DNA of 64,000 nucleotides from Acidocella aquatica. Lineage in GTDB: Bacteria > Pseudomonadota > Alphaproteobacteria > Acetobacterales > Acetobacteraceae. The notes below the pieces were generated by a model. That model was given only the letters and a program-made list of their open reading frames with translations. It did no database searches and had not been told where the DNA came from. Below, in pieces: positions 33,076-42,578 of this stretch (position 1 is its first letter; the number at the start of each line of letters is the position of its first letter). The stretch is taken from positions 78,239-142,238 of the forward strand of contig NZ_BSOS01000006.1 in NCBI RefSeq assembly GCF_030160635.1, given 5' to 3'. The position numbers were made by a program, and so were the translations under genes.

Positions 33076-35891
33076 CCGAAGCCCCCATGAGCGAAGCAAA
33101 GCCCGACTATAAAGCCACCGTATTTCTGCCACGCACGGAATTTCCGATGCGCGGGGAGCTGCCAACCCGCGAGCCGGAGATGCTGCGCCGCTGGGAGGAG
33201 ATGCGCCTGTGGGAGAAACTGCGCGAAGCCGGGGAGGGGCGCGCACCGTTCATCCTGCATGACGGCCCTCCCTATGCCAACGGCAATCTGCACATCGGCC
33301 ATGCGCTGAACAAGATTCACAAGGATGTCATCAACCGCGCGCAGCAGATGTCCGGGCGGGATGCCAACTACATCCCCGGGTGGGACTGCCACGGCCTGCC
33401 GATTGAATGGAAGGTCGAGGAGAAATACCGCGCCAAAAAGCTGGATAAGGACCAGGTGCCGGTGCTGGAATTCCGCCGCGAGTGCCGCGAATACGCGCAG
33501 CACTGGCTGGATGTGCAGGCGGCGGAGTTCAAGCGCCTCGGCGTCGCCGGGGACTGGGTGAACCGCTACGCCACCATGGATTTTAAGTCCGAGGCGTGCA
33601 TCGCGGGCGAAATCGGCAAATTCCTGCTCAACGGCGCGCTCTATCGCGGCCTGCGCCCGGTGATGTGGAGCCCGGTGGAAAAAACCGCCCTGGCCGAGGC
33701 CGAGGTTGAGTATTATGACAAAAAAGATACCGCGATCTATGTCCGCTTCCCCATCGCGGACACGATCGCGCGCGGCGCCCCGGCCGAGGTGGCTGATCTG
33801 CTTGGCTGCGCCATCGTCATCTGGACCACGACGCCTTGGACCATTCCCGGTAACCGTGGCCTGGCGGTGGGGCATGAGCTTGATTATGTGCTGCTGCGGG
33901 TGGACGCTCTCGCCGACGGCAGCGCCGCCGTGGCGGGCGAAAAGTTCATCGTCTCCGAAGGCCTGCTGGAGGATTTCGCGGCAAAAACCGGCATCACCGC
34001 GCATAGCGTGCTGCGCAAGTTCCAGGGGCGCGATCTCGAAGGCCAATTGTTCAAACACCCGCTGCACAAGGCCGATGCGGGGTATGATTTCACCGTGCCG
34101 CTGATGCTGGGCGAGTTTGTGACCATGGAGGCGGGCACCGGCATCGTCCACATGGCCCCCGGCCACGGCGAGGACGATTTTTTCCTCTGCCGCGCGCATA
34201 ACATCGCAGTGCCGGACACGGTGGCGGGTGACGGCACCTATTACCCCTCAGTGCCGTTGTTCGCGGGACTGCACGTTTACAAAGCGGCTGATCCCGTCTG
34301 CAACGCCTTGCAGGCGGCCGGGGCGCTGCTGCACCGGGCGGAGTTCATGCACTCCTACCCGCATAGCTGGCGCTCGAAGGCGCCGCTGATCTACCGCGCC
34401 ACGCCGAACTGGTTCATCCGCATGGACGGCGAGGACAAGATCCGCGAAAAGGCGCTCGCCGCCATCGACACCACGCAGTTCGTGCCCGGGATCGGCCGCA
34501 ACCGCATCCGCTCCATGGTGGAATCGCGCCCTGACTGGTGCATCTCGCGCCAGCGCGCCTGGGGCGTGCCGATTGCGATCTTCGTTGACAAGACCACGCA
34601 CGAGCCTTTGCGCGATGCCGAGGTCATGGCCCGCATCGTGGAGATTTTCGCGGCCGAAAGCGCCGATGCCTGGTATGTCCGCCCGGCGCAGGATTTCCTG
34701 GGCGATAAGTACAAGGCCGAGGATTACGAGCAGGTGTTCGATGTCGTCGACGTCTGGTTCGAAGCCGGCTCCACCCACGCCTTCGTGCTGGAAGCGCGCG
34801 GCCTGCCCACCCCCGCTGACATCTATCTCGAAGGCTCGGACCAGCATCGCGGCTGGTTCCAGGCGTCGTTGCTGGAATCGGTGGGCACACGCGGCGTGGC
34901 GCCGTTCAAGGCGGTGGTGACCGATGGCTTCGTGCTCGACGAGCAGGGGCGCAAAATGTCCAAATCGCTCGGCAATGTCACCGCGCCGCAGGAGGTGAAC
35001 GACAAATACGGCGCGGATATTCTGCGCCTGTGGGTGATGAACTCCGACACCTCCGAGGATCTGCGCATCGGCCCGGAAATCCTCAAGCAGCAGGCGGAGC
35101 TTTATCGCCGGTTGCGCAATTCGCTGCGCTGGATTCTGGGCTCGCTGGATGGTTTCACCGAGGCGGAAAAACTGCCGGAAGCAAAATTCCCGGCGCTGGA
35201 GAAGTTCCTGCTGCACCGGCTGTGGGAGTTGAACCAAAAAATCCAGGGTGCCGTGCGCGACCATGACTGGACCGGCGTATACCCCGCCATCCACCATTTC
35301 TGCGCCACCGACCTTTCGGCGTTCTATTTCGATATCCGCAAGGATTCGCTCTATTGCGACCACCCGGATTCCGAAAAACGCCGCGCCTGCCGCAGCTTTC
35401 TGGATATTCTGCACCGGTGCCTCACCGCCTGGCTGGCTCCGGCATTGCCCTTCACCGCGGAGGAGGCCTGGGTCACGCGCTTTGGCGCGGAGGCGTCGGT
35501 TCATACAACGCAGTTCCCGGATGTGCCGGATATCTGGCGCAACGACGCGCTGGCGGAAAAATGGCAGGATAAGATCCGCGCCGTGCGGGCCAATTTCACC
35601 AATGCGATCGAGCAGATGCGGCGCGAGAAGAAGGTGGGCTCGTCGCTGCAAATCGCATTGAGCATCCCCGAAAAATGGTCGTTCGGCCTGTCCGCCGAGG
35701 AATGGGCGGATGTCGTCATCGTGTCTCAGGTCGAACTCTCTTCTGAAACTCAAAAATCAGACGAGAGCATGGAACTTCCCGTGATCGCCCCCGGCGCCAA
35801 ATGCGAGCGTTGCTGGAAGATTTTGCCGGAAGTCGGCCATAACGCCACTCACCCCACGCTGTGTATCCGCTGCTGCGAGGCCGTTGCGTGA
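33072..35891 (+). CDS. ileS: isoleucyl-tRNA synthetase
   Basis: 939-residue class I aminoacyl-tRNA synthetase charging tRNA-Ile. The HIGH motif is PPYANGNLHIGHALNK (near residue 70) and the KMSKS motif is GRKMSKSLGN (near residue 625). The CP1 editing domain lies between them, with TTPWTIPGN and HMAPGHGEDDF visible. The C-terminal zinc finger is CERCWK with CIRCCEAV at the end, typical of the bacterial short type. It overlaps ribF at its start and lspA at its stop by four bases each, so the three are translationally coupled. Confidence 0.97.
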   Translation: MTEAPMSEAKPDYKATVFLPRTEFPMRGELPTREPEMLRRWEEMRLWEKLREAGEGRAPFILHDGPPYANGNLHIGHALNKIHKDVINRAQQMSGRDANYIPGWDCHGLPIEWKVEEKYRAKKLDKDQVPVLEFRRECREYAQHWLDVQAAEFKRLGVAGDWVNRYATMDFKSEACIAGEIGKFLLNGALYRGLRPVMWSPVEKTALAEAEVEYYDKKDTAIYVRFPIADTIARGAPAEVADLLGCAIVIWTTTPWTIPGNRGLAVGHELDYVLLRVDALADGSAAVAGEKFIVSEGLLEDFAAKTGITAHSVLRKFQGRDLEGQLFKHPLHKADAGYDFTVPLMLGEFVTMEAGTGIVHMAPGHGEDDFFLCRAHNIAVPDTVAGDGTYYPSVPLFAGLHVYKAADPVCNALQAAGALLHRAEFMHSYPHSWRSKAPLIYRATPNWFIRMDGEDKIREKALAAIDTTQFVPGIGRNRIRSMVESRPDWCISRQRAWGVPIAIFVDKTTHEPLRDAEVMARIVEIFAAESADAWYVRPAQDFLGDKYKAEDYEQVFDVVDVWFEAGSTHAFVLEARGLPTPADIYLEGSDQHRGWFQASLLESVGTRGVAPFKAVVTDGFVLDEQGRKMSKSLGNVTAPQEVNDKYGADILRLWVMNSDTSEDLRIGPEILKQQAELYRRLRNSLRWILGSLDGFTEAEKLPEAKFPALEKFLLHRLWELNQKIQGAVRDHDWTGVYPAIHHFCATDLSAFYFDIRKDSLYCDHPDSEKRRACRSFLDILHRCLTAWLAPALPFTAEEAWVTRFGAEASVHTTQFPDVPDIWRNDALAEKWQDKIRAVRANFTNAIEQMRREKKVGSSLQIALSIPEKWSFGLSAEEWADVVIVSQVELSSETQKSDESMELPVIAPGAKCERCWKILPEVGHNATHPTLCIRCCEAVA

Positions 35892-36376
35892 ACAAGCGCA
35901 TCGCCGGATTGTTCCTCGCCGCCCTGGTGCTCACCGCTGACCAGGGCAGCAAATACTGGGTGCTGCATGGCGCGCATTTGACCGATGGCCATGTGCTCGT
36001 GCTGCTGCCGGTGCTCAACTTTGTGCTGGTCTGGAACCACGGAATCACCTTTGGCATGTTCGCGGGCGCGGGGGCTAAAGTGTTGCTGGCCACCGTTGCC
36101 AGCGTTGTCATTCTCAGCCTGCTTGTCTGGCTGTGGCGGAGCAAAAACTGGCTCACCAGCCTAGCCGCCGGCGCCATTGCCGGCGGGGCAGTCGGCAATG
36201 TAGCGGATCGCTTGCACTACGGCGCGGTGGTGGACTTCATCCAGGCGCATATCGGCGGCTGGTCCTGGTATGTGTTCAACGTGGGGGATGCCGCGATCGT
36301 CTGCGGGGTTGCCGCCTTGATGCTGGAAAGCTTGTTTCAACGCCCGCCAGTTGCCCCAAACGGCGCGCAGCGATAG
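35888..36376 (+). CDS. lspA: lipoprotein signal peptidase II
   Basis: 162-residue inner-membrane aspartyl protease that removes signal peptides from diacylglyceryl-prolipoproteins. Four helices are visible. The conserved blocks are LTADQGSKYW, AGGAVGNVADRLHYGAVVDFI (split around the first catalytic aspartate) and FNVGDAAIV with the second. The start is GTG 35888, whose GTGA overlaps the ileS stop. It is followed after nine bases by a predicted lipoprotein gene, a natural client of this peptidase. Confidence 0.95.
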   Translation: MNKRIAGLFLAALVLTADQGSKYWVLHGAHLTDGHVLVLLPVLNFVLVWNHGITFGMFAGAGAKVLLATVASVVILSLLVWLWRSKNWLTSLAAGAIAGGAVGNVADRLHYGAVVDFIQAHIGGWSWYVFNVGDAAIVCGVAALMLESLFQRPPVAPNGAQR

Positions 36377-36385
36377 GAAGACGCC

Positions 36386-36943
36386 ATGAGAATCAAAATC
36401 CCCGCCGCTGCCTGCGCCGTTACCCTCGCTATCGTCCTCTCGGGCTGTAGCGACAATATGAAGAAGACGTTCGGGCTGGAAGCCAATCCGCCCGACGCCT
36501 TCCAGGTCGGCACGCAGGCGCCGCTCTCCTTGCCGCCCGAGCTTGGCGTATTGCCCCCGCCCAACCCCGGCGAACCGCGGCCCCAGCAGGTTAACGCGGC
36601 GCAGCAGGGCGCGGATGCGCTGGACACCGCCAACGCGTTGACCTCCGCCCCAACCACCCAAAGCCCTGGCGAACAGGCGCTGCTCGATCAGGCAGGCCCC
36701 GCCCCCAGCGGCGACATCCGCGCGCAGGTGAACCAGAATGCGCTGATCGCCAGCAAGCCGCCCGGTTTTGTCGCCAAGCTCACCGGCAGCGGCCCCGTGC
36801 CCGCGCCGACCGTGGATGCCGGGGCCGAGCAGCGCCGCTTGCAGGAGAACGAGGCCCTGGGCCAGCCAGCGACAACCGGCGCAACCCCGCAGGACTCAAA
36901 CGTGAAGCCGGGCTTTTTTCAAAGCATCTGGAACGCGTTCTAA
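36386..36943 (+). CDS. DUF3035 family lipoprotein
   Basis: 185-residue predicted lipoprotein with a lipobox LSGC (cysteine 21) after a hydrophobic signal ending AVTLAIVLSG. The mature region is proline-rich (LPPELGVLPPPNPGEPRP) and probably disordered. DUF3035 proteins follow lspA in many alphaproteobacteria; the function is not known. The C-terminal segment SNVKPGFFQSIWNAF is short and aromatic. It lies nine bases after lspA, which suggests co-transcription with the ribF operon, and it converges on lysA with 11 bases between stops. Confidence 0.82.
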   Translation: MRIKIPAAACAVTLAIVLSGCSDNMKKTFGLEANPPDAFQVGTQAPLSLPPELGVLPPPNPGEPRPQQVNAAQQGADALDTANALTSAPTTQSPGEQALLDQAGPAPSGDIRAQVNQNALIASKPPGFVAKLTGSGPVPAPTVDAGAEQRRLQENEALGQPATTGATPQDSNVKPGFFQSIWNAF

Positions 36944-36954
36944 AACCCCGGCGT

Positions 36955-38265
36955 TCAGGCGGGCACGGCCTCATCTTCCCATAGCTGCGCAATGCTCTGC
37001 CGGGGTGTGATGAGGTGAAAATGCCCGCCATCCACCAACACGGCGGCGGCGCGCGGCCGGGCGTTGTAGCTGCTGCTCATCACCGCGCCGTAAGCTCCCG
37101 CATCCAATATCGCCACGCGCGCGCCCGGCGCCATCGGCGGCATCGGGCGGTCCTTGGCGAAGCAATCCGCGGTTTCGCACACCGGGCCGACGATATCAGC
37201 CGGCGAGACCGGATTTTGCAGCTGCGCCGCGCCCAGCGGTAAAATCCCGTGCCAGGCTTCGTAAAGCGCGGGGCGCATCAGATCGTTCATCGCCGCGTCC
37301 AGCACGATGAAGCGTTTGTCCCCGGCCTGTTTTTCCAGGATCACGCTGCTCAGCAGCATCCCCGCCGGGCCTACCAGATAACGCCCCGGCTCCAGCAACA
37401 GCCGCACGCCAAGCGCGCCCACCTCGCGCCGCACGGTGGCGGCAAAGGCGGCCAGCGGCATGCCGGGCTCATCGCCATAACCGATCCCCAGGCCGCCGCC
37501 GAGGTCGAGCACGGAGACCGCAAGCCCGGCCGTGCGCAATGCGCGCACCATGGCGGCGGCCTTGGCGTAGGCTTCGGCATAAGGGGCGGGTGAGAGGATC
37601 TGGCTGCCAATGTGCAGCGCGATGCCCACCGGCTCCACCCCCGGCAGGCTTGCCGCCCGCGCGTACAGGGCGGGAATATCCTGCGCGGCGATGCCGAATT
37701 TATTGCCGGCGAGGCCGGTGGTTATCTTCTCATGCGTGCCAGCGTCCACATCCGGGTTCATGCGCAGCACCACTTTCGCGGTGCAGCCCATCCGCCCGGC
37801 GATGGCCGAGATCATCTCCAGCTCCTCGGCGCTCTCAACGTTGATCTGCCCGATCCCGGCGCCCAACGCCTCAGCCAGTTCAACGGGCGCCTTGCCGACA
37901 CCTGAATATACCACATCGGCCGCGGCGATTCCGGCGCGCTGGGTGCGCAGAAACTCGCCCAGGCTGACAACATCGGCCCCCGCGCCGAGGTGCCGGAAAA
38001 TGTTGAGCACGGCCAGATGGTCGTTGGCCTTCACCGCGTAATGCACATGCACGTTCAGCTTTTGCGCCTCCAGCGCCGTGGTCAGAGCGGCGTAGCGCGC
38101 GCGTATGCTCCCCGCGCCGTAGACCCATACCGGTGTACCATGCGCATCCGCGATGGCGTTCAGCGGCACACCCTCAAAACACAGCCCGTCGCGCGCGTGC
38201 ATCGAAAGTGCCGGGCGGGCGGCCAGAAGCTCCGGCAGACCCGCCGCTTGCGTTGCATCGGCCAT
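36955..38265 (-). CDS. lysA: diaminopimelate decarboxylase
   Basis: 436-residue PLP enzyme performing the last step of lysine synthesis from meso-diaminopimelate. The PLP lysine is in VHYAVKANDHLAVL (near residue 60), the phosphate-binding segment is LDLGGGLGIGYGDEPG, and the substrate residues at the dimer interface are in GPVCETADCFAKDR. The start is the ATG at 38265, two bases after the lptM stop; the longer upstream frame covers the lptM gene and is rejected. It forms a leftward operon argH-lptM-lysA. Confidence 0.95.
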   Translation of the reverse strand: MADATQAAGLPELLAARPALSMHARDGLCFEGVPLNAIADAHGTPVWVYGAGSIRARYAALTTALEAQKLNVHVHYAVKANDHLAVLNIFRHLGAGADVVSLGEFLRTQRAGIAAADVVYSGVGKAPVELAEALGAGIGQINVESAEELEMISAIAGRMGCTAKVVLRMNPDVDAGTHEKITTGLAGNKFGIAAQDIPALYARAASLPGVEPVGIALHIGSQILSPAPYAEAYAKAAAMVRALRTAGLAVSVLDLGGGLGIGYGDEPGMPLAAFAATVRREVGALGVRLLLEPGRYLVGPAGMLLSSVILEKQAGDKRFIVLDAAMNDLMRPALYEAWHGILPLGAAQLQNPVSPADIVGPVCETADCFAKDRPMPPMAPGARVAILDAGAYGAVMSSSYNARPRAAAVLVDGGHFHLITPRQSIAQLWEDEAVPA

Positions 38266-38267
38266 GG

Positions 38268-38393
38268 TTATTGCGCCGGGTAGACGTGCGGGTAGGTCAC
38301 GGCCGCGGCCGGGCCGGGCGGGGATGGTTCGCCCCGCCGCCCGCAAGCGGTGAGCGCCAGACAAAGCATCAAAGCCACGGTGATTCGTTTCAT
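38268..38393 (-). CDS. lptM: small LptM/YifL-like lipoprotein, 41 aa
   Basis: A 41-residue lipoprotein starting [18 protein letters not shown]. The lipobox LTAC places the lipidated cysteine at position 17, followed by the GRRGEP-type motif and a proline-rich tail. LptM (YifL) helps mature the LPS-transport complex LptD in the outer membrane, and small lipoproteins of this type commonly sit directly upstream of lysA. The ATG at 38393 overlaps the end of argH by four bases and the TAA is two bases from lysA. It is short enough to be missed by automatic gene calling. Confidence 0.85.
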   Translation of the reverse strand: MKRITVALMLCLALTACGRRGEPSPPGPAAAVTYPHVYPAQ

Positions 38394-39796
38394 GAAAGTT
38401 GTTCCAGCCATTTTGCCGCCTGCGCGCTCACATTCGCGGGCGCCGTTCCACCATAACTCACGCGCGAGGCCACTGAGGCCTCGACGGTCAGCACATCAAA
38501 AATCTCCGCCGTGATACGCGGTTCGGCTGAGCGCATCTCCTCGAGCGTGAGTTGCGCGATATCCACCCCCCTGGCTTCCGCCAGCCGCACGATCTGCCCG
38601 GTCACATGGTGGGCGTCGCGGAAGGGCATTTTCAGCACCCGCACCAGCCAGTCGGCGAGGTCGGTCGCGGTGGAGAAGCCCGAGCCCGCCAGATCGGCCA
38701 TGCGCGCGGTGTCGGCCGTCAGGTCGCGCACCATCCCGGCGGTGGCGGCTAGGCAGAGCGAGATGGCCTCGCTCGCGTCGAACACCGGCTCCTTGTCCTC
38801 CTGCATGTCCTTCGCATAGGCCATCGGCAGGCCCTTCATCACGGTCAGCAGCCCGAGCAGATGGCCGAAAATGCGCCCGGTCTTGGCCCGTGTCAGCTCG
38901 GCGGCGTCTGGGTTGCGCTTCTGCGGCATGATCGAGGAGCCGGTGGTGAAGGCATCGGAGAGCGAGATCAGCCGGTAGGGCGAGGAGCACCAGATGATGA
39001 TCTCCTCGGCGAAGCGCGAGAGGTGCATCGCCAAAATGGAGAGCGCGGAGAGATACTCCAGCGCGAAATCGCGGTCGGAGACCGAATCCAGCGAATTCGC
39101 GGTCGGCCGCGCGAAGCCCAGCGCCGCCGCGGTCGCGAAACGGTCAATCGGGAATGAGGTTCCCGCCAGCGCCGCCGCGCCCAGCGGGCATTCGTTGAGG
39201 CGGCGGCGGGTATCCTCAAGCCGCCCGGCGTCGCGCGCCAGCATCTCCACATAGGCCAGCAGATGGTGCCCGAAGGTGACCGGCTGCGCCGTTTGCAGAT
39301 GCGTGAAGCCCGGCATCACGCTGCCCGCATGTTCCGCCGCGCGTGTGGCCATCGCCAGCATCAGATCCTTCACCTGCGCGCCCACATCATCAATTGCGCG
39401 GCGTACCCAGAGGCGGAAATCCGTCGCCACCTGGTCGTTACGGCTGCGCCCGGTGTGCAGGCGGCGCGCCGCTTCGCCGATGCGCTCGGTCAGCCGCACT
39501 TCCACGTTGGTGTGAATGTCCTCCAGCGTGTCCGAAAATTTAAATGTTCCGGCCCCGATCTCGGCGGCGATGTCCGCCAGCCCGGCATCAATGGCGGCAA
39601 CATCCTCGGGGGTCAGAATTTTTTGCGCGCCCAGCATGGCCGCATGCGCGCGGCTGCCGGCAATGTCCTCGGCCCATAAACGGGAGTCAAACCCGATGGA
39701 TACATTAATCGCTTGCATCACGGCCGCGGGTCCGGCACCAAACCGGCCACCCCATTGCAGTTTCTTGGTCGCTGGAGTCTCGCTGTTGTCCGTCAA
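38390..39796 (-). CDS. argH: argininosuccinate lyase
   Basis: 468-residue enzyme splitting argininosuccinate to arginine and fumarate. The fumarase-family signature is [30 protein letters not shown] and [15 protein letters not shown] are also diagnostic. The chosen start is TTG 39796, giving [19 protein letters not shown], the typical N-terminus. In-frame ATGs at 39832 and 39835 would add 12-13 residues and would overlap the start of the divergent tlpA gene, so they are less likely but not excluded. The stop overlaps the lptM ATG. Confidence 0.93.
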   Translation of the reverse strand: MTDNSETPATKKLQWGGRFGAGPAAVMQAINVSIGFDSRLWAEDIAGSRAHAAMLGAQKILTPEDVAAIDAGLADIAAEIGAGTFKFSDTLEDIHTNVEVRLTERIGEAARRLHTGRSRNDQVATDFRLWVRRAIDDVGAQVKDLMLAMATRAAEHAGSVMPGFTHLQTAQPVTFGHHLLAYVEMLARDAGRLEDTRRRLNECPLGAAALAGTSFPIDRFATAAALGFARPTANSLDSVSDRDFALEYLSALSILAMHLSRFAEEIIIWCSSPYRLISLSDAFTTGSSIMPQKRNPDAAELTRAKTGRIFGHLLGLLTVMKGLPMAYAKDMQEDKEPVFDASEAISLCLAATAGMVRDLTADTARMADLAGSGFSTATDLADWLVRVLKMPFRDAHHVTGQIVRLAEARGVDIAQLTLEEMRSAEPRITAEIFDVLTVEASVASRVSYGGTAPANVSAQAAKWLEQLS

Positions 39797-39815
39797 ACCC
39801 GTTCGTCCATTGTTG

Positions 39816-40400
39816 ATGTCCCGGCGATCCATCATCGCCGCCGCTGGTCTAGCCGCCGCGGCGGGCTGGGGCAAATTTTCCGCGGCCCAAATTGCGGAAT
39901 CGGACCTGCCGGACGCCGCGGAGGTGATGACCCGGATGGCCCCCGTCATCGCGCCCCCGATGGTTTTCACCAGCGCCAAGGGCAAACGCCTAACGCTGGC
40001 GGATTACGCCGGGCACCCGCTGCTGGTGAACCTGTGGGCCACCTGGTGCGGCCCGTGCGTCGCGGAGCTGCCCAGTTTCGCCAGCCTGGCGCCCAGGCTC
40101 AAAGCCAGCGATGCGTTGATTTTGCCCATATCGATAGACCTGGAAGGCGCCGCCGCGGTGGCGCCGTTCTATACCAGCCACGGCATCACGGATCTGCCCA
40201 TCCTGCTCGACCCGAACGGCGATAACATGAATGTGCTCAACACTGACGGCATTCCTGTCACCATCGTCATCAACGCCGCAGGCCAGATGGTGGCGCGGCT
40301 TGATGGTGCCGCGAACTGGAACACCGGCGCGGTGGTGGAATTCATGCACGGCCTGCGGGGCAAGCCCCCAGCCGCGAAGAAAATTTTCGTCCCCGCATAG
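39816..40400 (+). CDS. TlpA-like thioredoxin-fold protein
   Basis: 194-residue periplasmic thiol-disulfide oxidoreductase of the TlpA/ResA group, with roles in cytochrome c or copper-centre maturation in relatives. The N-terminus [19 protein letters not shown] is a signal sequence or anchor with a twin arginine. The active site is [13 protein letters not shown] (cysteines 78 and 81) and the cis-proline region is [13 protein letters not shown]. The start ATG at 39816 has no clear ribosome binding site and lies only 19 bases from the argH start reading the other way. Confidence 0.87.
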   Translation: MSRRSIIAAAGLAAAAGWGKFSAAQIAESDLPDAAEVMTRMAPVIAPPMVFTSAKGKRLTLADYAGHPLLVNLWATWCGPCVAELPSFASLAPRLKASDALILPISIDLEGAAAVAPFYTSHGITDLPILLDPNGDNMNVLNTDGIPVTIVINAAGQMVARLDGAANWNTGAVVEFMHGLRGKPPAAKKIFVPA

Positions 40401-40404
40401 GCGC

Positions 40405-40438
40405 GCAAACAAAAACGGCGCGCCCTGAGGCACGCCGT
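40405..40438 (-). terminator. intrinsic terminator of secB
   Basis: Arms 40415-40424 and 40429-40438 form a 10-base-pair stem with one mismatch and a CTGA/TCAG loop. On the minus strand it is followed by TTTTTGTTTG, so it ends secB transcription. It lies between convergent tlpA and secB and may weakly serve tlpA too. Confidence 0.7.
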
Positions 40439-40462
40439 TCATGAACCGTGTTTCGAGGCGGA

Positions 40463-40972
40463 TTAAGCGTTCGCGATGGGTGCCGCGGCGGCGGCCTGGG
40501 CGCGGCGCGACTGCCACAGCCCGACGAAGTCGATCGGCCCGAGCAGCACCGGGGGGAAGCTGCCGTCACGGGTGACATCGGCCAGGATATTGCGGGCGAA
40601 GGGGAACAGCAGGCGCGGGCATTCCACCAGCAGAACCGGCTCCTGCTGGTTCTCCGGGATCTCATGCAGCGTGAACACGCCGGCATACACGAGGTCGGCA
40701 ATGAACACGACCACCGGCTTCTCCTCGGTGGCGCCGTTGGTAACCGGCGGAATGGTGCCCTCGGCGCGGATTGCCAGCGCAACCTCGAACACGCTCTGGT
40801 CTTCCTGAATGCGTTTGACCTGAACATCGAGGGTGATGTTCACGGCCGGTGCCGCGCGCAGCTGGGTGTAAATCGCCGGGGCGTTCGGCACCTCGAAGGA
40901 CAGATCCTTCGTGTACTGGATATTAAGGGCGAGAGGCGGCTGCGGCTGGGCCGGGGGAGCGGTTTCTGACAT
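40463..40972 (-). CDS. secB: protein-export chaperone SecB
   Basis: 169-residue cytoplasmic chaperone that keeps preproteins unfolded and delivers them to SecA. Conserved features include LNIQYTKDLSFEVPNAP near residue 20, VFEVALAI, and LLFPFARNILADVTRDG followed by FPPVLLGPIDFVGLW, the SecB family core. The N-terminus is proline-rich and the C-terminus alanine-rich, as usual in alphaproteobacteria. It is divergent from argC with 68 bases between start codons, and has a terminator downstream. Confidence 0.95.
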   Translation of the reverse strand: MSETAPPAQPQPPLALNIQYTKDLSFEVPNAPAIYTQLRAAPAVNITLDVQVKRIQEDQSVFEVALAIRAEGTIPPVTNGATEEKPVVVFIADLVYAGVFTLHEIPENQQEPVLLVECPRLLFPFARNILADVTRDGSFPPVLLGPIDFVGLWQSRRAQAAAAAPIANA

Positions 40973-41040
40973 GCGTAAAGTTTCCTGTTATTAGTACGCG
41001 CCCGCCTAGCACAGCGGCAACGCCATGATAAGAGAGGGTT

Positions 41041-41946
41041 ATGAGCGCACGTATTTTTATCGACGGACAAGCCGGCACCACAGGTCTGGGCATCGCGCAA
41101 CGCCTGCGCGGCATGCCCGGCATTGAGCTGATTACCTTGGAGGAGGCCCACCGCAAGGAGCCGAAGGCCCGCGCCGAGGCCATGGCCAGCGCGGACGTCA
41201 CCGTGCTGTGCCTGCCCGATGACGCGGCGCGCGAGGCTGTGGAACTGGCGCCGCCCGGCGCGCGAATCCTGGACGCCAGCACCGCCCACCGGATCGCCCC
41301 TGGCTGGGTATACGGCTTTGCGGAGCTGGATGCCGCCCAACCCGGCAAAATCGCCGCCGCCACCCGTGTTGCCAACCCCGGCTGCTACGCCACCGGCGCC
41401 ATCGCGCTGCTGCACCCGCTCATCCAGGCGGGGATGCTGCCGCACGGCCAGCACCTCAGCATCAACGCCGTCTCCGGTTATTCAGGCGGCGGCAAGGTGA
41501 TGATCGCCTCGCACGAGGCCACTAACGGCCCCGCGTTCGAGCTTTACGGCCTGGGTCTCGCGCATAAACACATCCCAGAGATCATGGTGCTCTCCGGCCT
41601 CTCCCGCCGCCCGCTGTTTGTTCCCTCGGTCGGGCATTTCGCGCAGGGCATGCTGGTGTGTATCCCCCTCTTTCTGGACCAGCTTCCAGGCAGCCCCACC
41701 CCGTATGAAATCTCTGAGGCCTACCGCGAGCATTACGACCATGCGCCCGATATCATCACCCACCCCGGAATTTACGGCGGAACGCTGGAACCCGACGCCC
41801 TGAACGATACCAACCAGCTCGAAATCTTCGTCTGCGCCAACGGCGCCTTTGACCATGCCGTGCTCATCGCCCGGCTCGACAACCTCGGCAAAGGCGCCTC
41901 CGGTGCCGCCGTGCAGAACCTCAAACTCATGCTCGGAGATATCTGA
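41041..41946 (+). CDS. argC: N-acetyl-gamma-glutamyl-phosphate reductase, short (type 2)
   Basis: 301-residue enzyme reducing N-acetylglutamyl phosphate to the semialdehyde in arginine synthesis. The nucleotide-binding start is RIFIDGQAGTTGLGI, the catalytic cysteine is Cys115 in ANPGCYATG, and SGYSGGGKVMI and HVPSVGHF-like segments (here FVPSVGHFAQGM) follow. The short length matches the type 2 ArgC of alphaproteobacteria. The ATG follows AGAGAGGG. The stop and the carbonic anhydrase start share one base (TGATG). Confidence 0.94.
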   Translation: MSARIFIDGQAGTTGLGIAQRLRGMPGIELITLEEAHRKEPKARAEAMASADVTVLCLPDDAAREAVELAPPGARILDASTAHRIAPGWVYGFAELDAAQPGKIAAATRVANPGCYATGAIALLHPLIQAGMLPHGQHLSINAVSGYSGGGKVMIASHEATNGPAFELYGLGLAHKHIPEIMVLSGLSRRPLFVPSVGHFAQGMLVCIPLFLDQLPGSPTPYEISEAYREHYDHAPDIITHPGIYGGTLEPDALNDTNQLEIFVCANGAFDHAVLIARLDNLGKGASGAAVQNLKLMLGDI

Positions 41947-42506
41947 TGCCCGACTCCCACATCGCCGCCAAACCCTCCGGGCTGCTCTACGCCCTTAACG
42001 GCGCCGCCCCCACGATCCACCCCACGGCCTGGATCGCCCCCACCGCCGTGCTGATCGGCGACGTGCGCGTCGGCCCCGGCGCCAATATCTGGTTCAACTG
42101 TGTGCTCCGGGCTGACACCAACCCCATCATCGTCGGCGCCCGCAGCAACATCCAGGACGGCACGGTCATCCATGTCGACCACGGCGAATTCTTCACCGAT
42201 ATCGGTGAGGACGTGACCATCGGCCACAGCGCCATCATCCATGCCTGCAAGTTGCGCCACCGCGCCTTCATCGGCATGGGCGCCACCGTGCTCGACGGCG
42301 CGGTGGTCGAGGAGGCCGGCCTCCTGGGTGCGCGCGGCCTGCTCGGCCCCGGCAAACGCATCGGCCCCCAGGAACTCTGGATCGGCAGCCCCGCCAAACT
42401 TTCGCGCGTGATGAGCGATGCCGAACGCGCCGGCTGGGACGAAACCGTGCCCCATTACCTGGGGCTTGCGGAGATGTTCCGGAGCGGGCTGACTGAAGCG
42501 GGCTAA
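41946..42506 (+). CDS. gamma-class carbonic anhydrase family protein
   Basis: 186-residue left-handed beta-helix protein built from hexapeptide repeats (VLIGDVRVGPGANIW, TVLDGAVVEEAGLLGARGLL). The three metal-ligand histidines of the Cam/CaiE group are visible at His76 (in IHVDH), His94 and His99 (in GHSAIIHACKL). It probably forms a trimer binding zinc or iron. Activity may be CO2 hydration, although many YrdA/CaiE-type members have no measured anhydrase activity. It overlaps argC by one base, so the two are co-expressed. Confidence 0.88.
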   Translation: MPDSHIAAKPSGLLYALNGAAPTIHPTAWIAPTAVLIGDVRVGPGANIWFNCVLRADTNPIIVGARSNIQDGTVIHVDHGEFFTDIGEDVTIGHSAIIHACKLRHRAFIGMGATVLDGAVVEEAGLLGARGLLGPGKRIGPQELWIGSPAKLSRVMSDAERAGWDETVPHYLGLAEMFRSGLTEAG

Positions 42507-42578
42507 ACAAGGCCAGACGCCCTTGTTTTACTTAATCAACCATTGGCAACCTGCCCTGGCACTTCTACATTCCCGGTT

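Noticed and set aside
34248..35753. 501-codon minus-strand open frame opposite ileS
   Set aside because: Antisense to an unmistakable ileS; composition is typical of a GC-rich shadow frame.
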